Origin: Albidovulum sp.
Lineage (GTDB): Bacteria; Pseudomonadota; Alphaproteobacteria; Rhodobacterales; Rhodobacteraceae
DNA: 64,000 nucleotides
Direction of reading: 5' to 3'
Assembly (NCBI GenBank): GCA_028823855.1
Contig: JAPPFL010000065.1
Span: forward strand, 216,103 to 280,102
Shown here: in pieces, positions 34,656 through 45,247 of the stretch
Layout of the letters: the number at the start of each line of letters is the position of its first letter
How positions within the stretch are numbered: the first letter of the stretch is position 1
Position numbers and translations under genes: made by a program
The notes under the pieces: model-generated
What the model saw: only the letters and a program-made list of their open reading frames with translations
Databases searched by the model: none
What the model was told of the DNA's origin: nothing

Positions 34656-35076
34656 TTGTCTTGTTTAATTCGCTGCTGTCGCTTCCCTTCGTTCGGCATT
34701 GACACCAAAAATTTTGATGAGGTTTGTTTCGTCGAGGAGAGGCGATGTCAATCGAATGCTATGAAACACGGAAAGGGGCGCCTGCGCAATCCCCCTCAAA
34801 ATGGAAAGTCTATTTATGGAATACTCGCGGCGGGTTGGCGAATTCGCTGCAAGCGTCATCCGGCGGATGGTCGGAGGAACATCTGTTAGCGGGATGGAAA
34901 CGATGACGCGGCGATGCAGAAATCACGATTCCCCTTTGCGAAACTGAAATCGGCTTCGCTGGACGAGACCGCAGACGCAGAATTCATGGCAAATCGAGGC
35001 CCGGAATTCGATTTTCGGCCGAATGGGCGTTTTTCGGTGCTCCGCAAGCATTGAACCGTTAAGTCCCGATCTTTCG
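34656..35076. other. intergenic region without supported gene
   Basis: Contains the likely nthB promoter and a short rightward frame (34748-34906, MSIECYETRKGAPAQSPS) that lacks recognisable features. Nothing else is seen. Confidence 0.3.
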
Positions 35077-35601
35077 TTAATCGGCGTCGGTCGATCGAGC
35101 TTGAATTTGCCGAATAAGATTCGCGAGTTCATGCCAGTATCGAATGTCCCAGTACCGTGCCGCAGCGCCGGAAGTTGATGGAAGCACGTAAATAACAGTA
35201 TCGCCGACTCCACATTTTTGGCGCCCGTAGGAAACGCGCTCGGTTTCCAAAAAGCTCTTCGCTGCGCGCTTTCCGTTGAACGCAAGCACGGGAGGCCGAA
35301 TCCTGTTGATATTGGCGAGAAGCGATGATGGATCGTCGTCTTCGATTCTCAAACGGGAGTCGCTACCGCTATATTTTTTGGCAAGGTCGGTTAGCCCGAT
35401 ACCGAACTTGGGCAGCTTGGCAAAATCTTTCGGTTCCAGGCGATACGGAGTTAACCCGATTTCGAAAAGCGTACTCCAAAACCTGTTGCGGGGTCCGGCG
35501 TAGTAGTTCCCGGTCTCGGCGGATCGCCTACTCGCGGCCGAACCGCAAATCAAAAGAATTAGATCGCCTTCAATAACATCGGGTAGTGCAAATTCATCCA
35601 T
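35077..35601 (-). CDS. mug: mismatch-specific uracil/thymine DNA glycosylase, Mug family
   Basis: A 174-residue glycosylase of the uracil-DNA glycosylase superfamily, Mug/TDG group. The first active-site segment is CGSAASRRSAETGNYYAGPR (family GxxPS...GxYYAxPxNxFW), followed by NRFWSTLFEIGL and FGIGLTDLAKKYSG. The second motif is LPSTSGAAARYW. It removes uracil or ethenocytosine opposite G in DNA. The usual GxNP or GxxP opening reads CGSAAS, a mild deviation. It stands alone between the nitrile hydratase genes and the decayed TcmP pair. Confidence 0.82.
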   Translation of the reverse strand: MDEFALPDVIEGDLILLICGSAASRRSAETGNYYAGPRNRFWSTLFEIGLTPYRLEPKDFAKLPKFGIGLTDLAKKYSGSDSRLRIEDDDPSSLLANINRIRPPVLAFNGKRAAKSFLETERVSYGRQKCGVGDTVIYVLPSTSGAAARYWDIRYWHELANLIRQIQARSTDAD

Positions 35602-35894
35602 TTCGGCGACTCAAATCTGTAGTCGTTAACCGGTTCGTATTTTATTCGAATTCGGGATCGCGCGGACCGCTATCTTGCGGCATTAGTCGAAACAAAGGGA
35701 TAACATCATGCGGTTAAGGCATTCCAGTCAATCCGATCATTTTCCCGACAACATTTGCAAATGAAGCCATGAAGCAGATCGACTAAATCGGATTGCGAAA
35801 TGTGTTTGCTCACTTTTTGAGCTAGTCATCGGATAAAAGTGTCGAATATTGGCAATTTGAACGGATTTTGAGTCTAACCAATAGATTTTCAGAA

Positions 35895-36960
35895 TAGCGC
35901 TCGGGACAGTCGGAAGCCAAGGCTCGGATCGTTGCCAAATATTTCTCGGATCGGGCACGTATCATAATGCCCACTGCGTAGTGGAACAGCGGCAAAATCG
36001 CGTACATCGATCTCTATGCCGGCCCGTGCCGGTACAAGAAGGGCGCCGCCTCGACACCGCTTCTCTTTTTGCGGAAAGCAATTGAAGATCCCCTTGTGGC
36101 TCCAATGCTCGTTTGCTTTTTTAACGAAGCCGAAGGCAAAAATGCCAGGACGCTGAAGCAAGAAATCGCCGATCTCCCCAATGCCGACAAATCAAAAGCG
36201 CTCCTATTGTCACATGTGGAAGGTTGATGTCGAAGCCGGGAAATTCTTTACTGAAACAAAATTGTTGCCTTCCTTCTCCTATATAGATCCGTTTGGGTAC
36301 AAGGGTCTTTCGCTGAAGATCGTAAAGAGTGCGATCAAGGGTTGGGGCTGTGACTGAGTATTCTTCTTCAATTCTGCCGCTTTAGTACGGAAATCAACAA
36401 CGACAACGCGTCTCGGCATATCGACGCGCTGTTCGGCAATGAGCGAGCCGGCGAGCTACGAAAATCTCTGCCCGGGCGCGCTCCCCATATTTGCGAAGCA
36501 GCGATTCTGGAGGCTCTAACGCATTCGATCAAAGCTCTCGGCGGTCGTTTTGTCTTGCCATTTAAATCTAAGAATTGCACTGGAAGCCGAACCTCCCACA
36601 TGCTCATTTTTGTTTCAAAGAGTTCCGGGGGCTACGAAATCATGAAAACTATCATGGCCAAATAAAGCTCCACGGTGGACCAAGGTGTTCCGTCATTCCG
36701 CTATCGCCCGGCGGACGAATCGATGTCGCTGCTTTTGTCCCTGGACCAACCCATCGGTAAACTTAAGGAAAGCCTATTGCGCCAATTTGAAGGGCATGAA
36801 ATTTAGTTCCAACTTATTTACGAAACCCTTAGCGTCGACACTCGCTATATTAGGAAAAACTTTAGCGAGGTCATCAATCAACTGGAAAGGGACAATTTCG
36901 TTACCTGTTAGTCGACGAAAGGAAGGCGCCGGCCTTTCACTTAACCTAAACACGTTCGTA
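35895..36960 (+). pseudogene. tcmP: three-Cys-motif partner protein TcmP, decayed
   Basis: The protein can be followed across frames: QSEAKARIVAKYFSDRARII, then an in-frame TAG, then GKIAYIDLYAGPCRYKKGAA, EDPLVAPMLVCFFNEAEGKN and a TGA near 36226. A shift leads to EVGKFFTETKLLPSFSYIDP and FGYKGLSLKIVKSAIKGWGC, and another to NDNASRHIDALFGNERAGEL, KALGGRFVLPFKSK, SSGGYEIMKTIMAK and finally IYETLSVDTRYIRKNFSEVI. These are the conserved blocks of TcmP in order, with at least two stop codons and several shifts. TcmP is usually paired with a Gp37/Gp68 protein, and the remains of one follow directly. Confidence 0.8.
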
Positions 36961-36985
36961 TTAATTTCTGTGGAGGGCAGTAGGT

Positions 36986-37727
36986 ATGGCGAGCAACGCA
37001 TCGATCGAATGGACAGAAGCAACATGGAATCCGGTTGCAGGCTGCTCGATTTTTCTACCGGATGCACCAATTGCTATGCAATGCGGATGGCCCATCGGCT
37101 AAGGGCGATGGGTCAGGCGAAATACGAGGGAACAACTCGAATTTCCGCCGGACGGCCGAAGTGGAACGGAACAGTGCGTGTCGACAACGCAAGTATTGGC
37201 GCGCCGCGAACCTAAAACCGGGCGGATGATTTTTGTAAATTCAATGTCCGATCTATTCCACCACAAGGTCCCAATGGAGTTTGTCCAGGAGATATTCGCA
37301 ACCATGCGGGAAACACCGCGCCATACATATCAGATCCTGACAAAACGTGCCGAAAGCTTATCGGCCGCTCTCAGCGGATATTGATTGGCCCGATAATGTG
37401 TGGATGGGCGTCAGTGTTGAAAACAACGACTACTTGTATCGGATCGACAATTTAAGAAATTGTGGCGCGTGCACCAAATTCCTCAGCCTGGAACCGCTCT
37501 TAGGTCCCCTTCCGAGCGTGGACCTCTCCGGCATCCACTGGGTGATTGCCGGCGGCGAGAGCGGACCGGGAGCTCGTCCGCTCCGCCCTGCCTGGGTACG
37601 CGCGATTCGAGACCAATGCGTCAATGAGGACGTTGCCTTTCTCTTTAAACAATGGGGCGGTCGGAATAAGAACAAAACCGGCCGAACGTTGGACGGGCGA
37701 ACGTGGGATGAGTTTCCTAGACGATAG
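36986..37727 (+). pseudogene. phage Gp37/Gp68 family (DUF5131, three-Cys) protein, decayed
   Basis: A ribosome site and ATG 36986 open ASIEWTEATWNPVAGCSI, then a one-base loss in a T-run shifts to STGCTNCYAMRMAHRLRAMG and RPKWNGTVRV. A further shift near 37180 gives GRMIFVNSMSDLFHHKVPME and TYQILTKRAE, and another near 37360 gives DWPDNVWMGVSVENNDYLYR, KFLSLEPLLGPL, HWVIAGGESGPGARP and FLFKQWGGRNKNKTGR. The three cysteines (CSI...GCTNC) that give the partner its name are still visible. At least three frameshifts make it nonfunctional. Confidence 0.85.
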
Positions 37728-39133
37728 TACAAAAAAGAACTCACACTTCAGTCGGGTTGCTACGGTGCCCTTTCGAAAGCCAGCGCGGGTTCACGGGTAG
37801 GTCAACTCATATCTTTCCCAGGAATTAATGTTTCGCTAACAAAAAACACAGTGCAAGGGCGCAGCCGATGACGGTCTCGGAAATCTTTCCGATGACCAAA
37901 CGCTGGCAAGGGCGAATTCATGCCAGCCGGCATCGCTTCCACGTGCCCCGACCGCTCCAGCTGCAATAGAAATCGTGCCAAGATTTGATTTAAGTTTTCC
38001 GCAGCGTCCCGGTGCCGACTACGAGCCTAATCGAGACCCCGTCCGCCGCGGTGCGGCGCCGCATGTTTCGTGCCAAGTGTTGTCTGTCGCAGCGAATCGC
38101 GAATACAATTTCGTTAACGCCGAACCGGAGGCTGAGGCAATCGAAGTGCACGCAGTGCGAACGGCGCCGTCATCTACCATCATCCTTAGTTCTCTTTGTT
38201 TAATTTTCGCCGGTAGAGCTTCTTTCGAAGAATTACTACTCAAGGGTACACCGAAAACAAAGTCTTCATGGAGGGTTGCTTTGGAACGGTTGCGCATGAG
38301 AGGCTGGCAGATATTCCCGGCGCGCGGAAGCAATATGTCGGCGATTATCGAAAACTCAGGATTTTGGCAGTAAACCGCCAATATTTTTGGGAGCAGGTCT
38401 GCTCTTCGATCGCTACCGGGTCGCACCTTTTGGCGTCTTGAGGACCACGTACCCTTATCTTCGTGTGCCGGATTGAGGCAGCGCCAAGTTCATCCTGCAC
38501 ATCGAGGTACCGAATGATTCCGCAAAAACATATCGGATAGGAATAGGGCCGCTGTACCGGAACCATGGTGCTCGGCATAATGTTCCAACGGCGAACCCCG
38601 GGTGGCGGCAGCGGCCGAACCCGTGCCTGTTCGCGCCGACTCCGCTCGTCGCATATCGACGGTTCGCCTGGCGATGAAGTTCACGTCGCTCTGGCTACAT
38701 GATTTCGACCAATGCCGGTGCTCGCGGTCGCATGCTCGGCTCAAATCTACCTGGCGGCTGTGCTGTTCGCAGTAGAAAAGCCGACCCTCAAGTCACATTC
38801 TCCGTCTTCTCGGCAACGGGAAGCACACGGACAACCGGAGCGACGCCCGGGCGAGAAACCTAGACAAGCGACAGCGAGGCATACGGCGGCGGCAATTGGA
38901 GTCAAACAAAAGGACGATAAAGCAATCCTGCAAAAGAGCGGCGAACCGCCAGGATTCCGCGTATTTACTCAGCTATCGACAAGCAGTAATCCAGATTTTC
39001 GGAAGGTCGCTCCAATCGGTGCCCGTGATCGCGCCGGGTGCGCAGCAACTCCTGACTTCCAATTCCTGCGCATGGCGGAAAGCAGCGGATAAAGACCAAC
39101 GCCGGTTGGCAGGCAAACCTCGATTCGTCGATC
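37728..39133. other. 1.4 kb without supported gene
   Basis: Two opposed frames of about 130 residues (37975-38373 rightward, 38019-38426 leftward) overlap each other and neither resembles a known protein or has a good start signal. No tRNA, inverted repeat or transposase motif was found. Like the preceding pair it seems to be decaying DNA bordering the polyol block. Confidence 0.4.
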
Positions 39134-40126
39134 CTAGACCGTCGCCTGCACTTTCATGCAGCCGGGCGGCGCGTGCCCCGAGATAACGCTGGAAAGACTG
39201 TCCAGTGGAAGTTGATGAGTCACGACTTGCTCTGCAGCAGAGCCGATGGCGCGCAACGAATCCAGTGCGTCCGGGATATTGTGATTCAATGAGTGAGTGC
39301 CGAACAGCGAGAGCTGCCGCCGGAAGACCTCGAAAGGCGAGATGGAAATGCGAGCGCTGGAAGGACAAACTCCGAAGAATAGCGCGGATCCGCCGTTCGC
39401 AACGAAGTCGACAAGTGAACCGGCAACGGCCGGAACCCCCGTTGCGTCGACCGCGAGATCGCAAGCCTGATAAAGCTTTTTTTCAGTGTCCAGCCCCGCG
39501 GGAAGGGTGGACAGGTCGAATTTGCCGGCAAATTGCAACCGGGTAGCGTCGACTTCTACCATGATCACCTCGCCTACGCCCTTGGCTTTGAGCGCCAAAG
39601 CTAGCAGGAGGCCCATCGGACCGGCTCCAAATATCGCCGCGCGCTCGATCGCTCGTCCTTTCAGCGGCGAGAGGCCGTTAAGGACGCAGCCCATGGGTTC
39701 CGCCAAGGCGGCCAGCGAAAAATCCATATCGCCGATCGGATGTACTGCGTCGGCTCGTACATTGCACATTTCGGCAAATCCGCCGTTCACCGTAACGCCG
39801 TAGGCTCCCAGGGAGTCGCACAGATGCGCCCATCCGCGACAACATGCTCGGCAACTGCCGCATTCGAAGTTGGGGTCCACCACGACTCCGTCGCCCGGCT
39901 TTAGTCCAGCGACCTCGGGCCCTATCCCAACAATTTGACCGGCAAATTCGTGACCAGGGACAACCGGGAAAGCCGAACTGCCGTAGTTTCCCCTCATGAC
40001 CTCGATGTCGGTGTGGCAAAGGCCGCTGGCGCGCACGCGGATCAATACCTCGCCGGGACCCGGTTCCGGGTCCGGAATACAGTCGAATACAACCTGGCCC
40101 TTTCTAGGAAAATAGACTGCCTTCAT
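39134..40126 (-). CDS. zinc-dependent medium-chain dehydrogenase (polyol dehydrogenase-like)
   Basis: A 330-residue MDR protein. The catalytic zinc Cys is in GLCHTDIEV, with GHEFAGQIVG for the His-Glu pair. The structural zinc lobe has four Cys in CGSCRACCRGWAHLC. The Rossmann segment is AIFGAGPMGLLLALAL. This is the PF00107/PF08240 architecture of sorbitol, altritol and threonine dehydrogenases. It is the last gene of the leftward polyol operon, 19 bases after the mannitol dehydrogenase-like gene. A polyol-to-ketose oxidation is likely; the exact polyol is not known. Confidence 0.87.
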   Translation of the reverse strand: MKAVYFPRKGQVVFDCIPDPEPGPGEVLIRVRASGLCHTDIEVMRGNYGSSAFPVVPGHEFAGQIVGIGPEVAGLKPGDGVVVDPNFECGSCRACCRGWAHLCDSLGAYGVTVNGGFAEMCNVRADAVHPIGDMDFSLAALAEPMGCVLNGLSPLKGRAIERAAIFGAGPMGLLLALALKAKGVGEVIMVEVDATRLQFAGKFDLSTLPAGLDTEKKLYQACDLAVDATGVPAVAGSLVDFVANGGSALFFGVCPSSARISISPFEVFRRQLSLFGTHSLNHNIPDALDSLRAIGSAAEQVVTHQLPLDSLSSVISGHAPPGCMKVQATV

Positions 40127-40144
40127 CCGGCGTGCCTCCTTTGG

Positions 40145-41617
40145 CTACGCATCGAGATAGGTTCTGATGGCGACCGTTGTGCCGGACTCCCAGATCAATT
40201 TCAGCCATTTGGCGAAGACCTGCGCGAAAGCCGAATTTCCCGCGAGTTTGCCGTATAGCTGATGCTGGTTCAGCCAAGCTCGCGGGTCCGCCCTTGCGGT
40301 TCTGGCAGCAAAGTTTAGCTGATTCCAGAATGGGTCGTTCGGTTCGATGACGCTGCCGTCTTCACGCGTGCCTTCGCACATCCGGGCCCAGAGCGCTTCT
40401 GCCAGCGCAAGACCCTCGAACGGCGCGTCGCCGGCGAGCGCTTCGCGCAGGACGGGCAGGATAAACCCGGTGTGTCGGGACGAGCCGTCGGAGGCGACGC
40501 GGCGCGTCGTGTCGACGATCTTCGGATTGGAAAAGCGCCTGTCGATCAGATCTACATATAATTCCGTAGGCGTGTCGGGCACCGGGCGGACGTGAGGAAC
40601 GATCTCCTCGCGTACAACCTTTCCAAATAGGGATCCGATCATGGGGTGCGCCATGCAGCCGGCAATCGTTTCAACCGAGAGGATCTCGCCCGGGTTCGAA
40701 ATGACCTGATGTCCGCCGTTCAGAATGCGGATCTTCATCATCTCGTAGTCGTGCACGCAGTCGGAAAATGTCGCACCTGCCTTGTCCCATTCCGGGCGGC
40801 CCGAGCAGAAGCTGTCGTCGATCACCCACTGGCAGAATTTTTCGTGCGTGACCGGAGCGCCGTCGTCGATGCCTATTTCATGCGCTAGCTCAATTTCCTT
40901 CGCGCCGGTCACGGGGACGATTCGGTCGACCATCGAATTCGGAAAAGAGCATTCGGAATCAATCCAGTCGGCAAGATCCGGATCTGAGAGCCGGGTCAGG
41001 GAAACAACCGTTTGTCGCAGAATCGAGCCGTTGCCTTGAAGGTTGTCGCAGCTTTGCAAGGTAAATGGTCCAACGCCCGCGTCGCGGCGGCGGCGAAGCG
41101 CGGCAATGATTGCGCCAAAGGCGGTGCGCGGTCTGTCCGGATTCTCGGCGTCATGGCGGATGTCTGCGTTTGCCCCGTCGAAGCCTTTGGTCACCGGGTC
41201 GATGAAATAGCCTCCCTCGGTGACGGTCAGTTCCACGATCCGGATAGCCGGGTCCGCCATCTGGTGGATCAAGGGACCGTGCCCCTCTTCGACGGGCACG
41301 TATCCAATCATTGAACCCACGACCTCGGCCGAAGTTCCTGCCGGATCCAACTCGATGAGAGTAGTCAAATAGTCCTGTGCCGCCAGTTTCTGGCGCTGCG
41401 CTTCGTCATAGGCCCGAACACCGGCGCCGATGACAGCCCAGTCATGGGCCAGATCCTCTTGCATCAGCCTGTGCAAGTACCACGCCTGGTGCGCGCGGTG
41501 GAAATTGCCTACGCCTATGTGGACGATTCCCGGGGTTAGCCTCGACCGGTCGTATTGCGGCACGAGGACTTCTTTAGGCAATCTACCCAAATTAGCATTG
41601 GACAGCCTCACCGGCAT
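40145..41617 (-). CDS. mannitol dehydrogenase-family polyol/hexuronate oxidoreductase
   Basis: A 490-residue long-chain polyol dehydrogenase (mannitol 2-dehydrogenase / fructuronate reductase family). The N-terminal domain starts with IVHIGVGNFHRAHQAWYLHR. The catalytic KxxxxNxxH motif is KIRILNGGHQ (about 296-305). It lies in the polyol ABC operon next to a sorbitol-type SDR, as in the Rhodobacter smo operon, where mtlK plays this part. It probably oxidises mannitol or arabitol to the ketose with NAD. Confidence 0.9.
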   Translation of the reverse strand: MPVRLSNANLGRLPKEVLVPQYDRSRLTPGIVHIGVGNFHRAHQAWYLHRLMQEDLAHDWAVIGAGVRAYDEAQRQKLAAQDYLTTLIELDPAGTSAEVVGSMIGYVPVEEGHGPLIHQMADPAIRIVELTVTEGGYFIDPVTKGFDGANADIRHDAENPDRPRTAFGAIIAALRRRRDAGVGPFTLQSCDNLQGNGSILRQTVVSLTRLSDPDLADWIDSECSFPNSMVDRIVPVTGAKEIELAHEIGIDDGAPVTHEKFCQWVIDDSFCSGRPEWDKAGATFSDCVHDYEMMKIRILNGGHQVISNPGEILSVETIAGCMAHPMIGSLFGKVVREEIVPHVRPVPDTPTELYVDLIDRRFSNPKIVDTTRRVASDGSSRHTGFILPVLREALAGDAPFEGLALAEALWARMCEGTREDGSVIEPNDPFWNQLNFAARTARADPRAWLNQHQLYGKLAGNSAFAQVFAKWLKLIWESGTTVAIRTYLDA

Positions 41618-41621
41618 TCGG

Positions 41622-42392
41622 TCAGCTCATCCAATTTCCGCCGTCCACGTTCAGCGTCTGTGCCGTAATGTAGCGCGCGTCATCCGAGGCAAGGAAAACG
41701 CAAGGATCCGCTACCTCGGTCGGGTCGCCCATATGGCCAAGGGGCACGGCCTTCCCGACCTCGCGTTTCTTCTGCCCTATGGGCTTGTTTTCATACTCGG
41801 CGAATTGGGAATCGACATGGTCCCACATCGGCGTATCAATTACACCTGGCGCGATGCCGTTGACGCGAATTTTGTGCGGGGCAAGTTCCAACGCCAACGA
41901 TTGGGTGATCGAAATAACCGAGGCCTTTGTCGAACAATAGACCGTGACATTCGGCTCCCCACGCCGGCCGGCCTGACTGGCAAAATTGATTATAGCCCCT
42001 CCGCCGCGCCCTTTCATGAGGGGAACAACCGCCTTTGAAACAAAGATTGTACCGCCTACATTCACGTCATACTGGCGGCGGTAATCCTCGTATGTGATCC
42101 TGTCTATCGAGCCCATGTTGAAAATGCCGGCGCCGTTGACGAGAATGTCGATCCCTCCCCACGCCTCGCGGACAGCGCTCACGCCATCGCTAATGGATTG
42201 CAAATCCGTTACGTCCATCGCAACAGCCAAGCCGCTATCGCCCAGCTCGCTGGCGGTCCCGCGCGTTCCGTCGTCCAGGATATCCGCAACTGCCACTTTT
42301 GCGCCTTCTCTTGCAAAAGCGTTGCAGACAGCGCGACCGATGCCGCGAGCGCCGCCTGTTACGAGGGCGACCCTGCCGTCAAGCCTTTTCAT
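41622..42392 (-). CDS. smoS: short-chain dehydrogenase, sorbitol dehydrogenase (SmoS)-like
   Basis: A 256-residue SDR. I chose ATG 42392 because it overlaps the upstream ATPase stop as ATGA and gives the standard N-terminus [19 protein letters not shown]. The catalytic Tyr-Lys pair is YCSTK, preceded by NFASQAG. The location between a MalK-type ATPase and mannitol dehydrogenase copies the smo operon order (transporter, SmoS, MtlK). The likely reaction is NAD-linked oxidation of sorbitol or galactitol to fructose or tagatose. Confidence 0.88.
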   Translation of the reverse strand: MKRLDGRVALVTGGARGIGRAVCNAFAREGAKVAVADILDDGTRGTASELGDSGLAVAMDVTDLQSISDGVSAVREAWGGIDILVNGAGIFNMGSIDRITYEDYRRQYDVNVGGTIFVSKAVVPLMKGRGGGAIINFASQAGRRGEPNVTVYCSTKASVISITQSLALELAPHKIRVNGIAPGVIDTPMWDHVDSQFAEYENKPIGQKKREVGKAVPLGHMGDPTEVADPCVFLASDDARYITAQTLNVDGGNWMS

Positions 42393-43393
42393 GCCAGTCT
42401 TTTTTCTTCCGCGTCGAACCGGTGCAACTGGTCGAGATTTGGTGCGAGGCGGATAGTATCGCCGTAATGAAGATCGACTTCCCCGTCCGCGCGGACTGTA
42501 AGCGGATCTCCAAAGCCATCGACATTTACACGGAAGAACGTGTCCGAGCCTAGATGTTCCGATACGCCGACCGTACCTGTCCATTCACCCGACTCTGCCG
42601 AGACATCTATATGCTCCGGTCGGATGCCAATCGTGTGCGCGTCGTACTTCGCGGCCTCGGGCCCGTCGACAAAGTTCATCTTCGGCGACCCGATGAAGCC
42701 CGCGACGAACAGGTTGCGCGGCTCGCGATAAAGTTCCAGCGGACTGCCCACCTGCTCGATTACGCCGTCCCGCAGCACAACGATCTTGTCGGCCATGGTC
42801 ATCGCTTCGACTTGGTCATGGGTGACGTAAATCATCGTTGTGTCAAGTCGCTTGTGGAGTTCCGAGATCTCCAGACGCATACCAACGCGAAGAGCGGCGT
42901 CGAGGTTCGACAAGGGTTCGTCGAACAGAAACGCCGCTGGTTCACGGACAATTGCGCGTCCGATTGCCACTCGCTGGCGCTGTCCGCCCGAAAGTTGTCC
43001 CGGCCGCCGGTCGAGATAGTCGGTGAGGTTCAGCACGCGAGCGGCTTCGGAAATCCGGCGCTCCTGCTCGTCCTGCGGGATGCGGGCCATCTTCATCGGG
43101 AAGGCGATATTCCTGCGAACAGACATATGCGGATAAAGAGCGTAGGATTGAAAGACCATTGCCAGACCGCGCTTTGCCGGCGGCAGCCCCGTAGCATCCT
43201 TTCCGTCGATCTCGACTGTGCCCTCGGTGACGTCTTCCAGCCCGGCGATAAGGCGCAAAAGCGTGGACTTGCCGCAACCTGAAGGACCCACGAACACGAC
43301 GAATTTTCCATCTTCGATTTCCAGATCCAGCGGCGGGATGACCACAACATCGCCGAAACACTTCTTGACGCTCTTTAGCTGAATTTGACCCAT
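42389..43393 (-). CDS. smoK: ABC transporter ATP-binding protein, sugar/polyol (SmoK/UgpC type)
   Basis: A 334-residue CUT1-family ATPase. Walker A is GPSGCGKST (about 36-44), signature [14 protein letters not shown], Walker [13 protein letters not shown], and switch His in [10 protein letters not shown]. The C-terminal MalK-like regulatory OB domain has [20 protein letters not shown]. It energises the SmoF/SmoG-like permeases. The ATPase is encoded between the permeases and the dehydrogenases in one leftward operon. Confidence 0.93.
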   Translation of the reverse strand: MGQIQLKSVKKCFGDVVVIPPLDLEIEDGKFVVFVGPSGCGKSTLLRLIAGLEDVTEGTVEIDGKDATGLPPAKRGLAMVFQSYALYPHMSVRRNIAFPMKMARIPQDEQERRISEAARVLNLTDYLDRRPGQLSGGQRQRVAIGRAIVREPAAFLFDEPLSNLDAALRVGMRLEISELHKRLDTTMIYVTHDQVEAMTMADKIVVLRDGVIEQVGSPLELYREPRNLFVAGFIGSPKMNFVDGPEAAKYDAHTIGIRPEHIDVSAESGEWTGTVGVSEHLGSDTFFRVNVDGFGDPLTVRADGEVDLHYGDTIRLAPNLDQLHRFDAEEKRLA

Positions 43394-43403
43394 GATGTGT
43401 CCT

Positions 43404-44237
43404 TCACTTCACCGCGCCAAATGTCAGACCGCGGACAAGCTGTTTCTGGCTGAACCAGCCCATGATCAGAATTGGCGCAATCGCCATGATGGAAGCGGCG
43501 CTAAGTTTTGCATAAAAGAGTCCTTCCGGGCTGGAATAGGAGGCGATGAACGCCGTAAGCGGGGCCGCCTTTGCGGCAGTCAGATTCAATGTCCAGAAGG
43601 CCTCGTTCCAAGCGAGGATAATGTTGAGAAGAACCGTCGACGCCATGCCCGGTATCGCCATAGGTATCAGGACATGGATCACCTCTTCGCGGAGGGATGC
43701 GCCGTCCATCCGCGCCGCTTCGAGGATCTCTCCGGGGATCTCGCGGAAATAGGTGTAGAGCATCCATACGATGATCGGCAGATTGATCATCATCAGTACG
43801 AAGACGAGGCCCGAGCGCGTGTCGAGAATGCCCAGATCGCGGAAGATAAGGTAAATCGGAACCAGCACGCCGACGGGCGGCAGCATCTTTGTTGATAGCA
43901 TCCACATCAGCACGTCCTTGGTGCGCTTGGCCGGTACAAACGCCATGGACCAGGCGGCGGGGATGGCGATGAGTAGACCAAGAAATGTCGACCCTAACGA
44001 GATGATAAGCGAATTCGAAAAGTGCTTGAAATAGTTCGATCTGGCTTGAACGGCGCCGTAACTTTCAGTCGTCCAGCCAGTGTTGAACAAGATCTCGAAT
44101 GGAGCTTTGATCGCGTCGCCTTCGGTCTTGAACGACAGGATTACAATCCAGAGGACCGGGAAGAACATCAGGAGACTAAGCGCGCCGGCAAAGACCGTGT
44201 TGACGGTCCTTCGTGATGTTGTGACGGTGCGGGCCAT
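43404..44237 (-). CDS. smoG: ABC transporter permease, SmoG/MalG type
   Basis: A 277-residue inner-membrane permease with six hydrophobic segments. The EAA loop is [20 protein letters not shown] (about 183-202). It begins with a basic segment then [19 protein letters not shown], typical of MalG-like proteins. It lies 10 bases after the other permease and 10 before the ATPase gene. It forms half of the polyol channel. Confidence 0.92.
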   Translation of the reverse strand: MARTVTTSRRTVNTVFAGALSLLMFFPVLWIVILSFKTEGDAIKAPFEILFNTGWTTESYGAVQARSNYFKHFSNSLIISLGSTFLGLLIAIPAAWSMAFVPAKRTKDVLMWMLSTKMLPPVGVLVPIYLIFRDLGILDTRSGLVFVLMMINLPIIVWMLYTYFREIPGEILEAARMDGASLREEVIHVLIPMAIPGMASTVLLNIILAWNEAFWTLNLTAAKAAPLTAFIASYSSPEGLFYAKLSAASIMAIAPILIMGWFSQKQLVRGLTFGAVK

Positions 44238-44247
44238 TCGACTTTCC

Positions 44248-45120
44248 CTATGCGTCCAGGTTCTTGCCGATCATCCGCATCAGAAAGATGGCAACGATGT
44301 TGGCCAGGATGATTGCTATGACGCCGCCTGCGCTGCCCATGCCAACGTCAAACTGCAGTAGGGAGGAGACATAGATCAGGTAGGTCAGGTTGGTTGTCGA
44401 GACGCCCGGACCGCCATTTGTGGTCACGAGTATCTCGGCGAAAATTGACAGAAGGAAGATAGTCTGGATCAGGATCACAACAGTGATCGCCCGCGCAAGA
44501 TGCGGAAGCATGATGTAGAAGAATCGCGAAAGCGATCCCGCCCCGTCCATTTCGGCCGCCTCCAGTTGTTCCTGATCGAGCGATTGAAGCGCCGTCAGCA
44601 AGATTAGAGTCGCGAATGGCAGCCACTGCCAGCTGACGATCAGGATGATTGACAGGAGCGGTATCTGGCTGAAGAAGTCGAGGGGCTGCACGCCCAATCC
44701 TTGCGCGATATGGCCAAATATTCCATTCACGGGATTCATGAACATGTTCTTCCAGACGAGGCCGGACACGGTCGGCATGACGAAAAACGGCGCGATAGCC
44801 ATTATCCTGATGATCCCCTGGCCCCACATCGGCTGATCCAGCAGCAGTGCGAAAAGGATGCCGCCGCCTACCGTGATCAGGAGAACGCCGCCAACAAGCA
44901 GGAGCGTATTTGCCATTGCCGCTTTGAAGCTCGGATCCGTCAAGAACCAGTAGTAATTTTCCCAACCCACGAACGGGTTGGTGCCTGGAGTGATCAGGTT
45001 GTAGCGAAGGAACGAGAAATAGACAGTCAGGCTCAACGGCACGAGCATCCAGCCGAGCAATAGCACGACGGCCGGGGAAATCATTAGCCTAGCGGCTGAT
45101 CGGGAAGCCTTGGTCGCCAT
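44248..45120 (-). CDS. smoF: ABC transporter permease, SmoF/MalF type
   Basis: A 290-residue permease with six predicted membrane segments. The EAA loop is EAAEMDGAGSLSRFFYIMLP (about 187-206). It shares the FVMPTVSGLVWKNMFMNPVNG segment of the sorbitol/mannitol group. It follows the binding-protein gene by 127 bases that hold a strong hairpin, which probably lowers its expression relative to the binding protein. Confidence 0.92.
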   Translation of the reverse strand: MATKASRSAARLMISPAVVLLLGWMLVPLSLTVYFSFLRYNLITPGTNPFVGWENYYWFLTDPSFKAAMANTLLLVGGVLLITVGGGILFALLLDQPMWGQGIIRIMAIAPFFVMPTVSGLVWKNMFMNPVNGIFGHIAQGLGVQPLDFFSQIPLLSIILIVSWQWLPFATLILLTALQSLDQEQLEAAEMDGAGSLSRFFYIMLPHLARAITVVILIQTIFLLSIFAEILVTTNGGPGVSTTNLTYLIYVSSLLQFDVGMGSAGGVIAIILANIVAIFLMRMIGKNLDA

Positions 45121-45207
45121 CTACGTCAACATTATGCATTTCAATCGCTTCGAATCAACTGCCCGTCAGGTCCCTCTCGGTGCACGAAATCTACAAAATT
45201 TCGGGAA

Positions 45208-45236
45208 ACGGGTCGGCTCCGGAAGAGCCGGCCCGT
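45208..45236 (-). other. strong hairpin between binding-protein and permease genes
   Basis: A 12-bp stem with one G-U wobble (ACGGGTCGGCTC against GAGCCGGCCCGT) and a five-base loop, 12 bases past the binding-protein stop. There is only a weak T-rich tail. As in malE-malF spacers, it probably stabilises the upstream message and/or causes partial termination, giving more binding protein than permease. Confidence 0.7.
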
Positions 45237-45247
45237 CTTGGAGGCGG

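Noticed and set aside
34724..34906. 60-residue frame upstream of nthB
   Set aside because: No recognisable domain and weak start context; it lies in a region expected to hold a promoter.
37975..38426. Two opposed frames of about 130 residues
   Set aside because: They overlap on opposite strands, match nothing known and have poor start signals; coding is not supported for either.
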